This document shows positions 49,827-58,171 of a stretch of 64,000 nt of DNA, one piece after another. Below the pieces are notes generated by a model that did no database searches, was not told the origin of the DNA, and saw only the letters and a program-made list of their open reading frames with translations. The stretch covers positions 248,001-312,000 of the forward strand of contig NZ_AQUI01000002.1 in NCBI RefSeq assembly GCF_000371785.1, read 5' to 3'. The translations under genes and the position numbers were made by a program. The first letter of the stretch is position 1. Each line of letters begins with the position of its first letter. This stretch comes from Actinopolyspora halophila DSM 43834 (GTDB lineage: Bacteria; Actinomycetota; Actinomycetes; Mycobacteriales; Pseudonocardiaceae).

Positions 49827-50534
49827 TCAGTCAAGCGTGTACAGCCTGATGCCCGTCTGGTTCGAGTTCTGCGAGCTGTCGGCGTTCATCCAGACCATCT
49901 GGTTCCCGCTTCCCCAGAACGGCTGGGACTTCAGGACGCTCGACGTCTTTTCGTCCGTGGTGTACATGTCCTTGGCGCGTCCTATGGCCTTGACCCTTTG
50001 CCTGAGGTCCACGGCGGGGTTCGTCTTCACCACGAGGACCTCGGCCCTGTTCTGTTCGAACCGCACCATGCTGAAAGCGGTCTGCGGACTGGTCAGTTCC
50101 CACTGGTGCTTGCGGGACGGAGGGACGGCGTAGAACCGGTAGAACCTGTCGATCCCGTACCATTTCCCGTCGTTGCTCAGTTCCTGGTTGGTGAACCCGG
50201 TGGTGTCTATCGGCATGGCGCGGCTGGCGAGGAACGCCGTTATTTCGGTGGTCGGAGGGGCATCCTGGCGAATGGACACCTTCACGTACTTCGTGTCGCC
50301 GCCGTAGAAGAACATGATCGAGGCCAGCCCCTTGTCCCCCGTGGTTCCCGGGACCTCGATGCTGTGCGATCCCAGATCACTTTCCACGTGGACGGTGGCG
50401 TCGGTGTCGTTCTGCGCCGAATTGTAGAGGAACATTCCGTAGAGCTGGGTGTGGCTCAGGTTCTCCCGCGAGGTCGCGCTGTCTCCGCGCTTGAGCTTGA
50501 TCTGGCCGCCCTGGTCCCAGTTGTGCTCCGTCAT
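49827..50534 (-). CDS. Unknown protein, paralog 1 of a tandem pair
   Basis: A 235-aa protein without signal peptide or membrane helix. It begins MTEHNWDQGGQIKLKRGDS and has PIDTTGFTNQ, FYRFYAVPPSRKHQWELTSPQT, VVKTNPAVDLRQRVKA and a C-terminal WGSGNQMVWMNADSSQNSN. The same motifs recur in order in the neighbouring gene. I do not recognise the family; the aromatic/Gly-rich C-terminus and lack of Cys resemble secreted structural or toxin-like beta proteins. Lower GC than its neighbours. GAAGGGATC precedes the ATG. Confidence 0.72.
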   Translation of the reverse strand: MTEHNWDQGGQIKLKRGDSATSRENLSHTQLYGMFLYNSAQNDTDATVHVESDLGSHSIEVPGTTGDKGLASIMFFYGGDTKYVKVSIRQDAPPTTEITAFLASRAMPIDTTGFTNQELSNDGKWYGIDRFYRFYAVPPSRKHQWELTSPQTAFSMVRFEQNRAEVLVVKTNPAVDLRQRVKAIGRAKDMYTTDEKTSSVLKSQPFWGSGNQMVWMNADSSQNSNQTGIRLYTLD

Positions 50535-50641
50535 TCCTGTGATCCCTTCTCGTCGAAATCGTGCCGAACTCGGCTGTTCGTGCGGTTTGGGGAGTGGTTT
50601 TCCGAAATGGTTTCTCGTCTCGTGTGCCTTGTCGTGCGGGG

Positions 50642-51286
50642 CTAATCGGGGCTCATGCGCATCACCGCGTTCTTGGAGAAGTTGGCGTTCATCCAGACGA
50701 ACTGGCCTCCGTCACCCCAGACGGGGTCGTCGACGACTCGCCCTCCGTGCTCCGTGTCGTACTTGTCCCGCGCCGCCGGAGTGCTGTACACGTTCGGCTC
50801 GTGCTGGTGTGCGGCCGTGTTGAGGACGGTCACCTTGGCCTGCTGCCTGCGCATGCGGACCAGTACGAGGTTGTCGTGCGGGTCGAGCTGGGCGATCGTC
50901 ACCGTGTACCTGCGCCCGGAGGGCACGGCGTGGAACCTGCTGTACGTTCTCAGCTCGTGGACGGTGTCGACGGTGAGCGCGGCCGCGTGCACTCCCGTCG
51001 TGTCCGTCGGTTTGTCGACGCTGCCGAGAACGCACTCGATTTCTCCCGGCTCGTCCTCGTCCATGCTGACCGATATTTCGGAAACTCCGTAGGAGAACAC
51101 GATCGCGTAGCTCCGGGAGGATACCGTTATCCTTCGCACGTTGTTCTGCCACGAAATCACCGGGTTGGTTTCCTCCCCGTTGTGGTTCCGTAAGAACACC
51201 ACGTACAGCCGCGATGTGCTGAGCTCCGAAGAAGCGGCAATCTCATCCGGTTGCAGGGTTATGAGTCTCCCATCGTTCCAATTCAT
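50642..51286 (-). CDS. Unknown protein, paralog 2 of a tandem pair
   Basis: A 214-aa protein beginning MNWNDGRLITLQPDE (ATG 51286). It shares with its neighbour the N-terminal W-DG/QG start, PTDTTGVHAA, YSRFHAVPSGRRYTVTIAQ, VRMRRQQAKVTVLNTA, and WGDGGQFVWMNANFSKNA at the end. It differs in length and has one Cys. The pair likely arose by tandem duplication; the two may form a heteromer. No recognisable family, signal peptide or membrane segment. Confidence 0.72.
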   Translation of the reverse strand: MNWNDGRLITLQPDEIAASSELSTSRLYVVFLRNHNGEETNPVISWQNNVRRITVSSRSYAIVFSYGVSEISVSMDEDEPGEIECVLGSVDKPTDTTGVHAAALTVDTVHELRTYSRFHAVPSGRRYTVTIAQLDPHDNLVLVRMRRQQAKVTVLNTAAHQHEPNVYSTPAARDKYDTEHGGRVVDDPVWGDGGQFVWMNANFSKNAVMRMSPD

Positions 51287-51712
51287 CTCAACTGCTTTCC
51301 GGGTCGGTTTCCGTTCTCGGTGAATACGGTAATTCCGCGGGAAGCGGCGCAACAAGACTCCATTCCCGTGAACATTCCGCGGTGTGACGGCTGCTCTTTT
51401 CGATTGTTTTTCGGAATGGCTTTCGGGGGTTTTTTCGCGAATTTGTTTCCGAGTGGATAAATGTTTGCCCGGGAAGGGCGATCGGTGAAACGGGGGGGGT
51501 GTGGTTCCGATGGGGGGCGGTGACGCTCGTGATCGTGATCTTCCGGTGACTCCGCGTGTCCGCCCCGCGCTGGAAGGACCGGGGCGTCGAGGGCATCACG
51601 ACGAGCCTGCGGCTGCCCGGTTCGGGCGAACACGAGCCGTCCCTGTGACTTTGCTCGTCTTTTCCCGCAGCGGAGCGACTCCGCGGAGCACGGGGCCTAG
51701 TCTCGGGTTGCC
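51287..51712. other. Divergent intergenic region with AT-rich part
   Basis: A 426-bp gap between the paralog pair and the histidine kinase. The paralog-side half (51290-51460) has AT-rich runs (e.g. CGGAATGGCTTTCGGGGG, GGATAAATGTTTG) atypical for this genome, likely the promoter of the pair. The kinase-side half is GC-rich and shows no clear motif. Confidence 0.45.
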
Positions 51713-52867
51713 ATGGATTCAACGTTGGCCAGGCGGATGCTCGCGGCCTCGACCGAGATCACCCAGGCGGCGCTCGCCTCGGAGGACCCGGACGCCGTGC
51801 TCCCCCTGATCGTGCGCCGCGCCGTCGCGCTCACCGAGGCCGACCTCGGCCTGCTGATGGTCCGCGATGATCAGGACAACCTCACGGTCGAGGCCTCCTA
51901 CGTCGGTCAGCGGGCCGCGGGCCCGCTGACCGATCCGGTCGGAGCGGTGCTCTCCCCGCACTCGGCCGCATCCCACGTCGCCCACAACGGAGTGCCGGTG
52001 GTCGTGGACGATCTCATCGACGATCCGCTGACCGCGCCCTACGTCCCCCGGGCACTGCGCGTGTACGGCCCGTTCGCCGTGGCCCCCTTCGGCACCCGCG
52101 AGCGCCGCCTGGGGTCCCTGGCCGTCTACCGCAGGAGGAGCGCCGACCCCTTCACGAGAGTGACCGTCGACCTGCTGACCTCCTTCGCCGCCCAGGCCGG
52201 GCTGGCCCTGGTGCTGGCCGAGGGGTCGACGGCGCGGCAACGCATCGCCGTCTACCAGGAGCGGGAGTGGATCGCCCGTGACCTGCACGACGTGATCGTG
52301 CAGCGGCTCTACGGAGCGGGGGTGCAGCTGAACGTGCTGGGGCGCAGGCTGTCCGATCGGCTCGACGACGAGGACGCGAAACGGCTCACCGATGTGACCG
52401 ACCAGATCGACCAGACCATCGCCGAGGTCCGTGCCACGGTGCGCACCCTCACCTCCTCCGACCCGGAGCGCTCCGAACAGCCTCCGGAACTGGCCGACTC
52501 GCTGCGCTCGGAGGTCCGCATCGCGGGGGAACTGCTGGGGTGGTCCCCCGAGCTGGAACTGGACGGTGAGCTCGACGACGTGCCCGTCGTGGTGGCCGAC
52601 CACGCGCGTGCCGCCCTGCGGGAGGCCCTGTCCAACGTGGTGCGGCACTCCGGGGCCCGCGCGGTGTCGGTGCGGGTGCTGCGCACCGAGGCGGGACTGC
52701 TGTTGCGGGTCGTCGACGACGGATGCGGGATACCGCACGACGTGAGCAAGCGCGGACTGCGCAACATGGAGGAACGCGCGGTGGCCGCGGGAGGGCACTG
52801 CACGATCGAGTCCTCACCGGACAGCGGGAGTGCCGTGACCTGGGAAGTCCCCCTGTCTTCTGGGTAG
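51713..52867 (+). CDS. GAF-domain sensor histidine kinase (NarL-type partner)
   Basis: A 384-aa cytosolic kinase. An N-terminal GAF domain (about 15-165; LPLIVRRAVALTEADLGLLMV...GSLAVYRRRSADPF) is followed by a HisKA_3 dimerisation region with the phospho-His in REWIARDLHDVIVQRLYGAG and an ATPase domain (REALSNVVRHSGARAV, DDGCGIP, GLRNMEERA). Similar to DevS/DosT-type kinases but with one GAF domain and no heme-site evidence. Its likely partner is the convergent NarL-type regulator. Confidence 0.92.
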   Translation: MDSTLARRMLAASTEITQAALASEDPDAVLPLIVRRAVALTEADLGLLMVRDDQDNLTVEASYVGQRAAGPLTDPVGAVLSPHSAASHVAHNGVPVVVDDLIDDPLTAPYVPRALRVYGPFAVAPFGTRERRLGSLAVYRRRSADPFTRVTVDLLTSFAAQAGLALVLAEGSTARQRIAVYQEREWIARDLHDVIVQRLYGAGVQLNVLGRRLSDRLDDEDAKRLTDVTDQIDQTIAEVRATVRTLTSSDPERSEQPPELADSLRSEVRIAGELLGWSPELELDGELDDVPVVVADHARAALREALSNVVRHSGARAVSVRVLRTEAGLLLRVVDDGCGIPHDVSKRGLRNMEERAVAAGGHCTIESSPDSGSAVTWEVPLSSG

Positions 52868-52904
52868 TGGTTCTCGGCGGCTCGGTTTGCTCGGGTGGTT
52901 GCGT

Positions 52905-53007
52905 GGCGGAACCTCAGTCGGCGCCCGGCTGCGGGTGCCCCGACATCGGGTAGCGTCCTACACAACGTCGGGCCTTCCTCGCGAGAGCACCACGGGAGAA
53001 CCCGCGG
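52905..53007 (+). repeat. Family-A inverted repeat, copy A7 (chimeric arms)
   Basis: The core at 52939-52972 (CCCGACATCGGGTAG, loop CGTC, CTACACAACGTCGGG) is intact. The left outer arm CTCAGTCGGCGCCCGGC is of the A6 type while the right arm CTCGCGAGAGCACCACGGG is of the common type, so the outer stem does not pair. A recombinant between two sub-types. Confidence 0.8.
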
Positions 53008-53137
53008 TCGGTCGGGCTGCGTAGGCTCGTAAGCGCCTGGGGTGGAGCGGACCTCTTGGTCGGGAGTTCCTGGTGGGAGCTCGGCGGTTCCGACCGCGTG
53101 GCGGGGTACCCGGCCCGTTGTGACTCCGACCGGCGGC

Positions 53138-53773
53138 TCAACCCCGGTGGCGGGCGTACCAGGCCGCGGCCTGGGTGCGGCGCTCCATCCCGAGCTTGGC
53201 CAGCACCGAGGTCACGTAGTTCTTGACGGTTTTCTCCGCCAGGAACAGTCGTTCCGCTATCCCGCGGTTGCTCAGGCCTTCCCCGATCAGCTCCAGCACG
53301 CGGTGCTCCTGCTCGGTCAGGTTCCCGAGCTCGTCGTGTTCACCGCCGTCCCCCTCGCGCAGGCGGTCCAACACCCTCCTGGTGGTAACCGGGTCCAGCA
53401 GCGAACGCCCAGCGGCCACCTCACGCACGGCGTTGATCAGGTCCTGCCCGCGCACCTGCTTGAGCAGGTACCCCGAAGCCCCCGCGTTGATCGCCCCGAC
53501 GAGCGCCTGCTCGTCGTCGAAAGCCGTGAGCACCAGACAGTGCGGCGGATCGTCCGAGGCACGCAGCCTGCGACACAGATCGAGCCCGTCCCCGTCCGGC
53601 AGCCGCATGTCGACGACGGCGACGTCCGGCCGGTCGGCTCCCGTGCGGACGAGGGCTTCGTCCACTCCTCCGGCCTCACCGACGACCTCGACGTCCTCCT
53701 CGGTGTCCAGTAGATCGCGCAGACCCCTGCGAACGACTTCGTGGTCGTCGACGAGCAGTACACGTACCGGCAC
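53138..53773 (-). CDS. NarL/DevR-type response regulator
   Basis: A 211-aa regulator. Receiver domain (about 1-120) with VLLVDDHEVVRRG, phospho-Asp in AVVDMRLPDGDG and GYLLKQV, then a LuxR-type helix-turn-helix (NLTEQEHRVLELIGEGLSNRGIAERLFLAEKTVKNYVTSVLAKL). GTG 53773 used. It faces the histidine kinase tail-to-tail with repeat copy A7 between them, so the pair is inferred from proximity. Confidence 0.93.
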   Translation of the reverse strand: MPVRVLLVDDHEVVRRGLRDLLDTEEDVEVVGEAGGVDEALVRTGADRPDVAVVDMRLPDGDGLDLCRRLRASDDPPHCLVLTAFDDEQALVGAINAGASGYLLKQVRGQDLINAVREVAAGRSLLDPVTTRRVLDRLREGDGGEHDELGNLTEQEHRVLELIGEGLSNRGIAERLFLAEKTVKNYVTSVLAKLGMERRTQAAAWYARHRG

Positions 53774-53870
53774 GTCCGCAACGCTACTGGCAAGGAAAGC
53801 GCGGTGCGTCGGGCAGGGGCCCGAACGGCCGGCGCGACGCGCCCCGCCGGAACGGACCGCCCGAGGAGTC

Positions 53871-54395
53871 TCACCTGCCGGGCACGTGGCACTTGTTCTT
53901 CCGGCCCTTGCCGTTGCCGACGGCGTGCTGGGTGTGCTCGGCCACCCGGTGCGCACCGTGCCGGGCCCGGTAGCCGACCGAGGGCTTGCCCTTGGTGTCC
54001 ACGGCCGTGGTGAGCAGCCCGCCGAGCAGTCCGAGATTCTTGAGGAAATGTATTTGCTGGCCTGCCCGCTGCTCAGGGTCGGAGTACTCCCAGAACGCGT
54101 GCCCGGCCAGTGTGGTCGGGACCAGGCTGCCGCTGAGCAGCAGCGCGGAGAACCTGGGGAACTTGCCGAGCGCCAACAGCACCCCCGCGCCGATCTTGAC
54201 CCCGGCGTCGACCTTGACCAGTGTTTCGGTGTCGGTGGGGACCTGGTCGGGGAGAGTGCCCTGGACCGGGGTGGTGGCACGTTCCACGAGCGGGGCGGCG
54301 CCCTGGGCGTGGCCCTTCGGGTCGCGGAACACTCCGATGCCACCGTAGATGAAGACCGAGGCCAACAACGGCCGCGCGAGCCTGCGGATCAACAT
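53871..54395 (-). CDS. DoxX-family membrane protein 2
   Basis: A 174-aa membrane protein. LARPLLASVFIYGGIGVFRDP, LVKVDAGVKIGAGVLLALGKFPRFSALLLSGSLVPTTLAGHAFWEY and HFLKNLGLLGGLLTTAVDTKGKPSVGYRARHG are typical of the longer actinobacterial DoxX group. ATG 54395 with AGGAGG seven bases upstream. Basic C-terminal tail. Adjacent to the NarL regulator; function unknown, possibly in redox stress. Confidence 0.88.
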   Translation of the reverse strand: MLIRRLARPLLASVFIYGGIGVFRDPKGHAQGAAPLVERATTPVQGTLPDQVPTDTETLVKVDAGVKIGAGVLLALGKFPRFSALLLSGSLVPTTLAGHAFWEYSDPEQRAGQQIHFLKNLGLLGGLLTTAVDTKGKPSVGYRARHGAHRVAEHTQHAVGNGKGRKNKCHVPGR

Positions 54396-54546
54396 CGGCG
54401 AACCTCCTAGTAGCCGGCGACGTGTCGAGGTTACGCCCTCGAACCCTCGCACGCCCGGCCCAGAAGCCGGGTTCGGTGGCTCGGTTTGCGCGGCTGTTCA
54501 CCCGGCGGAACCCCCGGCGGTGCGAGAACCGCAGGTGGGCCGGGGA

Positions 54547-55152
54547 TCAGCGGCTGTGGGCCCGGGCGAACACTTCGTCCCAGGCCGCGGCGACCTGCTT
54601 CGCGCACAGTTCCGGCGCGGCCCCGCCCACTCCGGTTCCGAGCCCGGGAAGCGCTATGGAACGGACGACCTGGCGGACCGGGGTCCCGTTGTCGAGCACC
54701 GCCCCGGACCACAGCCGCAGCATGGCCCGCGCCGCGAGGTAGGGGTGCACCGTGTCGGCCGGAAGCTTCTCCCCCGGTTCACGCATCGTGGGTGCGCTTA
54801 TCAACCAGGCGGGCACCCGGGAACCGGTGGGCACCAGCAGCGCCTCCCCGACGGGGAGCTCACCACCGTGGTAGGCGAGCACCGCACTGCGTACCTGCTG
54901 CTCCACATCGGGGAACGCGTTCGCGTAGGCGGCGTCTATGCCTCCGCGCATCCATCCGTAGGAATTCGCCGGGCTGACGACGGCGTCCACTCGATTGTCG
55001 AGTACCGACCCGTGGTGCACGCTGACGCCGTCTCGACCGTCGGCGACCTCGTTCCAGGCTGCGGCCAGCGGCTCGTCCAATGCGCACAGGACCAGTCGCA
55101 GCTCCGGCTCCGCCCCGTGTCTCGAGCGCTCCGAATCCGCGGTCACGCACAC
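54547..55152 (-). CDS. Macro-domain protein
   Basis: A 201-aa protein. VSVHHGSVLDNRVDAVVSPANSYGWMRGGIDAAYANAFP matches the N-terminal macro (ADP-ribose-binding) motif, and VRSIALPGLGTGVGGAAPELCAKQVAAAWDEV the C-terminal loop. It may bind or remove ADP-ribose. GTG start; an in-frame GTG six bases further in is also possible. No partner gene is evident. Confidence 0.82.
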   Translation of the reverse strand: MCVTADSERSRHGAEPELRLVLCALDEPLAAAWNEVADGRDGVSVHHGSVLDNRVDAVVSPANSYGWMRGGIDAAYANAFPDVEQQVRSAVLAYHGGELPVGEALLVPTGSRVPAWLISAPTMREPGEKLPADTVHPYLAARAMLRLWSGAVLDNGTPVRQVVRSIALPGLGTGVGGAAPELCAKQVAAAWDEVFARAHSR

Positions 55153-55383
55153 AGCATCGCAGGAAATACCACTTTCGCGTAACTGGGTAGCTCACACTCA
55201 GGGGGCATGATCTTCACCACCGCGTTCCTCCGTTCCGGTGGGGATGGCTGCGCGCGGTTGTCCTCGGGAGAGGTGTGTTCCGGCTCGGCCGCGCCGAAGC
55301 ACTTCCGCGGTCCGGAGGCAGCGCCGGTACCCGCCCGGGAACCGGGGAGAGGGTCGGGGCCGTACCGTCCGTAACCTGAGCGT

Positions 55384-56310
55384 GTGCCCAGAATCGCCTA
55401 TCTCGGTCCGCCAGGGACGTTCGCCGAACAGGCGAGCCGCGCGTTGACGGAGGAAACCGACTCCGAACTGGTCCCCCACGAATCCATCAGGTCGGCACTG
55501 GACGCCGTGCGCGGCGGCGAGGTGCTCGCGGCCGGGGTTCCGGTGGAGAACTCGGTGGAGGGGGCGGTATCGGCGACCCTGGACGGGCTCGCCTCGGGCG
55601 AACCCCTCGTCGCCGTGGCCGAGACGGTGCTGCCGATCCGCTTCGACGTGCTGGTGCGGCGGGGCGTCTCGGCGCGGGACGTGACTGCGGTGGCCAGCCA
55701 TCCACACGCCCTGGCCCAGGTCCGCCGCTGGGTGACGGAACGGCTCCCCGGGGCGGGTACCGTGCCCGCCTCCTCCACCGCGGCGGCAGCCGAGGAGGTC
55801 GAGACGGGAAAGGCCGACGCGGCCGTGGTCGCCCCCGTCGCCGCGCAGCACCACCCCGAGCTGGTTCCGCTGGCCCGCGGGATCGCCGATGTGGACGACG
55901 CGGCGACGCGGTTCCTGCTGATCCGGGGCCCGGGGCCGCTGCCCGAGCCGACCGGGGCCGACCGGACCTCGATCGCCGTGGTCGCGCACGACGAGGTGGG
56001 CACGCTGGGGGAGGTGTTGTCCGAGCTCTCGCTGCGCGGGATCAACCTGAGTCGCATCGAGTCCCGCCCGACGGTGGACGGGCTCGGCACGTACCGCTTC
56101 TTCCTCGACCTGGACGGGCACGTCGCCGACGCGCGCGTCGGCGACGCGTTGGCCGGTCTGCACCGGCGCTGCTCCGAGGTGCGCTTTCTCGGGTCCTTCC
56201 CCAAGGCGGGGCGGGAGCCGGTCAACGTGCGCCCCTACGCCTCCGAACAGGCCTTCCGGGAGTCCGCGGACTGGTTGGAGCGGGTGCGCTCAGGACGTCT
56301 GGACTCTTGA
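55384..56310 (+). CDS. pheA: Prephenate dehydratase
   Basis: A 308-aa enzyme converting prephenate to phenylpyruvate for phenylalanine synthesis. Dehydratase domain with AYLGPPGTFAEQA, VPVENSVEGAV and DDAATRFLLI (TRF active site), then an ACT regulatory domain with GTLGEVLSELSLRGINLSRIESRPT, including the ESRP motif for feedback binding. GTG 55384. Monocistronic. Confidence 0.96.
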   Translation: MPRIAYLGPPGTFAEQASRALTEETDSELVPHESIRSALDAVRGGEVLAAGVPVENSVEGAVSATLDGLASGEPLVAVAETVLPIRFDVLVRRGVSARDVTAVASHPHALAQVRRWVTERLPGAGTVPASSTAAAAEEVETGKADAAVVAPVAAQHHPELVPLARGIADVDDAATRFLLIRGPGPLPEPTGADRTSIAVVAHDEVGTLGEVLSELSLRGINLSRIESRPTVDGLGTYRFFLDLDGHVADARVGDALAGLHRRCSEVRFLGSFPKAGREPVNVRPYASEQAFRESADWLERVRSGRLDS

Positions 56311-56344
56311 GGGTTTCCGACTCGGCTTGCTCGGGTGGTTGCTT

Positions 56345-56395
56345 AGCCGTCACGTGAGTCGGCGCCTTGCGATGCCGGGCCGCTGGTGAGTAGCC
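56345..56395. repeat. Truncated family-B element, copy B4
   Basis: TAGCCGTCACGTGAGTCGGCG...GGGCCGCTGGTGAGTAG matches the left half of other B copies but stops after GTAG; the expected CTAC and right arm are missing. It abuts module C. Confidence 0.6.
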
Positions 56396-56486
56396 ACGCA
56401 GCGCAGAGATCCCAGCAGGAACAGGAACTCCCAACAGAAAGGCTCCACACCAACGCGGGTGCTCTGAGCCTACGTAGTCGGCACCG

Positions 56487-56590
56487 CCGCGGGGTCTCTC
56501 GTGGTGCTCTCGCGAGGAAGGCCCGACGTTGTGTAGGCCGCTACCCGATGTCGGGCCTCCCCGGAGCGAGAGCCCGCGAGAGGTTCCGCC
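56487..56590 (-). repeat. Family-A inverted repeat, copy A8
   Basis: Core 56522-56555 pairs CCCGACGTTGTGTAG with CTACCCGATGTCGGG, loop GCCG. Outer arms GTGCTCTCGCGAGG and CGGAGCGAGAGC pair. It is the reverse orientation of the A9/A10 copies and nearly identical to them. Confidence 0.85.
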
Positions 56591-56638
56591 AAGCGACCCG
56601 CCACGCAAACCGACCCGCCGACCCTCTCCCTTCCGCAG

Positions 56639-56989
56639 TCAGCCCCAGCCCAGGGCGTGCAACTTCGCGTCGTCGATGCCGAAGTGGTGCGCGAGCTCGT
56701 GGACCACGGTCACGGCGACCTCGTCGATCACCTCCCGCTCGGCGGAGCACATCTCCAGCAGCGGATCGCGGTAGATGGTGATCCGATCCGGCAGCACCCC
56801 GCCGTAGGTGCTGTCCCGCTCGGTCAGCGCGACCCCCTCGTACAGGCCCAGCAACGAGTCGTCCTCGGGATGGTGGTCCTCCACGAGCACGACGACGTTG
56901 TTCAGTTCGGCCATGAGCTCGCTCGGGACCAGGTCCAGGGCGTCGCCCACGAGCTCCTCGAACCGCTGGCGGGTCATCTCGACTGGCAC
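56639..56989 (-). CDS. Small zincin-type metallopeptidase
   Basis: A 116-aa protein of the minimal metallopeptidase family. VVHELAHHFGIDDAKLHALGWG carries the HExxH zinc motif followed by a downstream ligand. Start GTG 56989; an ATG at 56977 is possible. Located eight bases downstream of the septum-formation gene, so one transcript is likely. Substrate unknown. Confidence 0.88.
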   Translation of the reverse strand: MPVEMTRQRFEELVGDALDLVPSELMAELNNVVVLVEDHHPEDDSLLGLYEGVALTERDSTYGGVLPDRITIYRDPLLEMCSAEREVIDEVAVTVVHELAHHFGIDDAKLHALGWG

Positions 56990-56996
56990 TGTCGCA

Positions 56997-58037
56997 TCAC
57001 CTCGTGCCGGTTGCCGGTACGCCGGGGGTCGGGGAAGTGGTCGGGGCGGGCTGGTCGGAGACCGAGACCTCGGCGGCCACGCTGCCGGTCACCGGGGAGA
57101 ACCCGTCGTCCTGCTCCTGGGGAGCCGCGACCTTGCAGTTGACCTTGCGGGAACCGGCCTGCCAGCTCTGCTTCTCGAGGTTGTCCCAGTACAGCGCCAG
57201 CCCCTTGTCCTCGGCCGCGTTCTTGCTGCCCGCGTAGTTCTTCAGCTGCTCCTGGCAGGTGGTGATCAGGTACTTGTCCTGGTCCTCCGTGGGGGGGAAC
57301 CCTTCGTTGAACTCCTCGCTCAGGTCGGCGACGCCGACGATCTCCACGGAGTGCTGCTCCGAGCACTCCACGGGGGAGGAGAGCGAGGTTCCGCTGATGC
57401 CGAGGCAGGTTCCCACCTCGTAGGTGTCGGACTGGTCGAGCCGGCCGACCTTGTCGTCGAACCTGTACAGCTTTCCCGCCGGCCCGGGTTGTTGCAGCGC
57501 GCAGTGCAGCGTGCGGTCGCCGTTCCGCCAGCTCTCCCGGCTCGGGAGGAAGGCGCTGGCCTCGAACCGGCCGTTCGGGTCGAACCGGTCGTCGAGGTAC
57601 TGGCGAGCCACGTCGGTGCAGCGCTGCGTCTTGAGCTCGTTGAACACCTCGGTGCTGGGGAAGGGGGCGTCCGGACCGAAACGCGCCCACACTTCACTCT
57701 TTCCGGTCATCTCGAAGAGGTGTGGTTCCGAACAGTTCACCTTGCGGATGTCACTGGCGTCCGGCTCGGTCCAGTTCAGGCACGACCCCGCCGCGGCCTC
57801 GAACGGCGGGGGTGGTGCGGCGCTCGTTCGCTGCTCGCCCACTCCTCCCGACCCGGGGGCGTCCGAAGACGGCCAGTTCAACGCCGCCGCGACGGTGAAA
57901 ACCAGCAGAGCACCGAGAACGGCCGATATCATCACCAGCCGGGCGTTCGCGGAGTCGCGTCGCGCACGTCTCCCCTCCGAGGGGTGCGTCGAGTCGGACC
58001 GCTGGTCCTGCTGTTCGGGTTCGGGGGACTCGGCCAT
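56997..58037 (-). CDS. Septum-formation family membrane protein
   Basis: A 346-aa protein with a charged N-terminus, one transmembrane helix (about 35-58: LVMISAVLGALLVFTVAAAL) and an extracellular region with paired Cys-containing repeats (GSCLNWTE, CTDVARQYLDD, GTCLGISG, VECSEQHSVEIVG, TTCQEQLKNYAG), as in the actinobacterial septum-formation family (PF13845 pattern). ATG 58037 just after GGAAGGTG. Function is not established. Confidence 0.85.
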   Translation of the reverse strand: MAESPEPEQQDQRSDSTHPSEGRRARRDSANARLVMISAVLGALLVFTVAAALNWPSSDAPGSGGVGEQRTSAAPPPPFEAAAGSCLNWTEPDASDIRKVNCSEPHLFEMTGKSEVWARFGPDAPFPSTEVFNELKTQRCTDVARQYLDDRFDPNGRFEASAFLPSRESWRNGDRTLHCALQQPGPAGKLYRFDDKVGRLDQSDTYEVGTCLGISGTSLSSPVECSEQHSVEIVGVADLSEEFNEGFPPTEDQDKYLITTCQEQLKNYAGSKNAAEDKGLALYWDNLEKQSWQAGSRKVNCKVAAPQEQDDGFSPVTGSVAAEVSVSDQPAPTTSPTPGVPATGTR

Positions 58038-58171
58038 CACCTTCCATACTGCCTGCACCTCGTGCGGGTCGCTCAAGCAAGGGGGCTGCCCGGGTGTGGA
58101 CTCGCGCACCGGAGCGCCGTGGAAGCACCCGGGCTCGCCCGCCCGCCCGTCACAAGCTAGGCTGACCTGCC

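Larger units (their letters stand above)
56311..56638. other. Intergenic region with repeat modules B, C and A
   Basis: A 328-bp gap containing a half family-B element (56345-56395), module C (56423-56470) and family-A copy A8 (56487-56590). No gene is supported. Confidence 0.7.

Noticed and set aside
53024-53137. A degenerate family-B element near 53090
   Set aside because: Some B-like words occur, but the GTAG-N4-CTAC apex is absent, so the match is too weak.
58038-58171. T-box or other tRNA-sensing leader upstream of serS
   Set aside because: The 134-bp gap shows no specifier-loop-like or antiterminator structure and the start looks leaderless.
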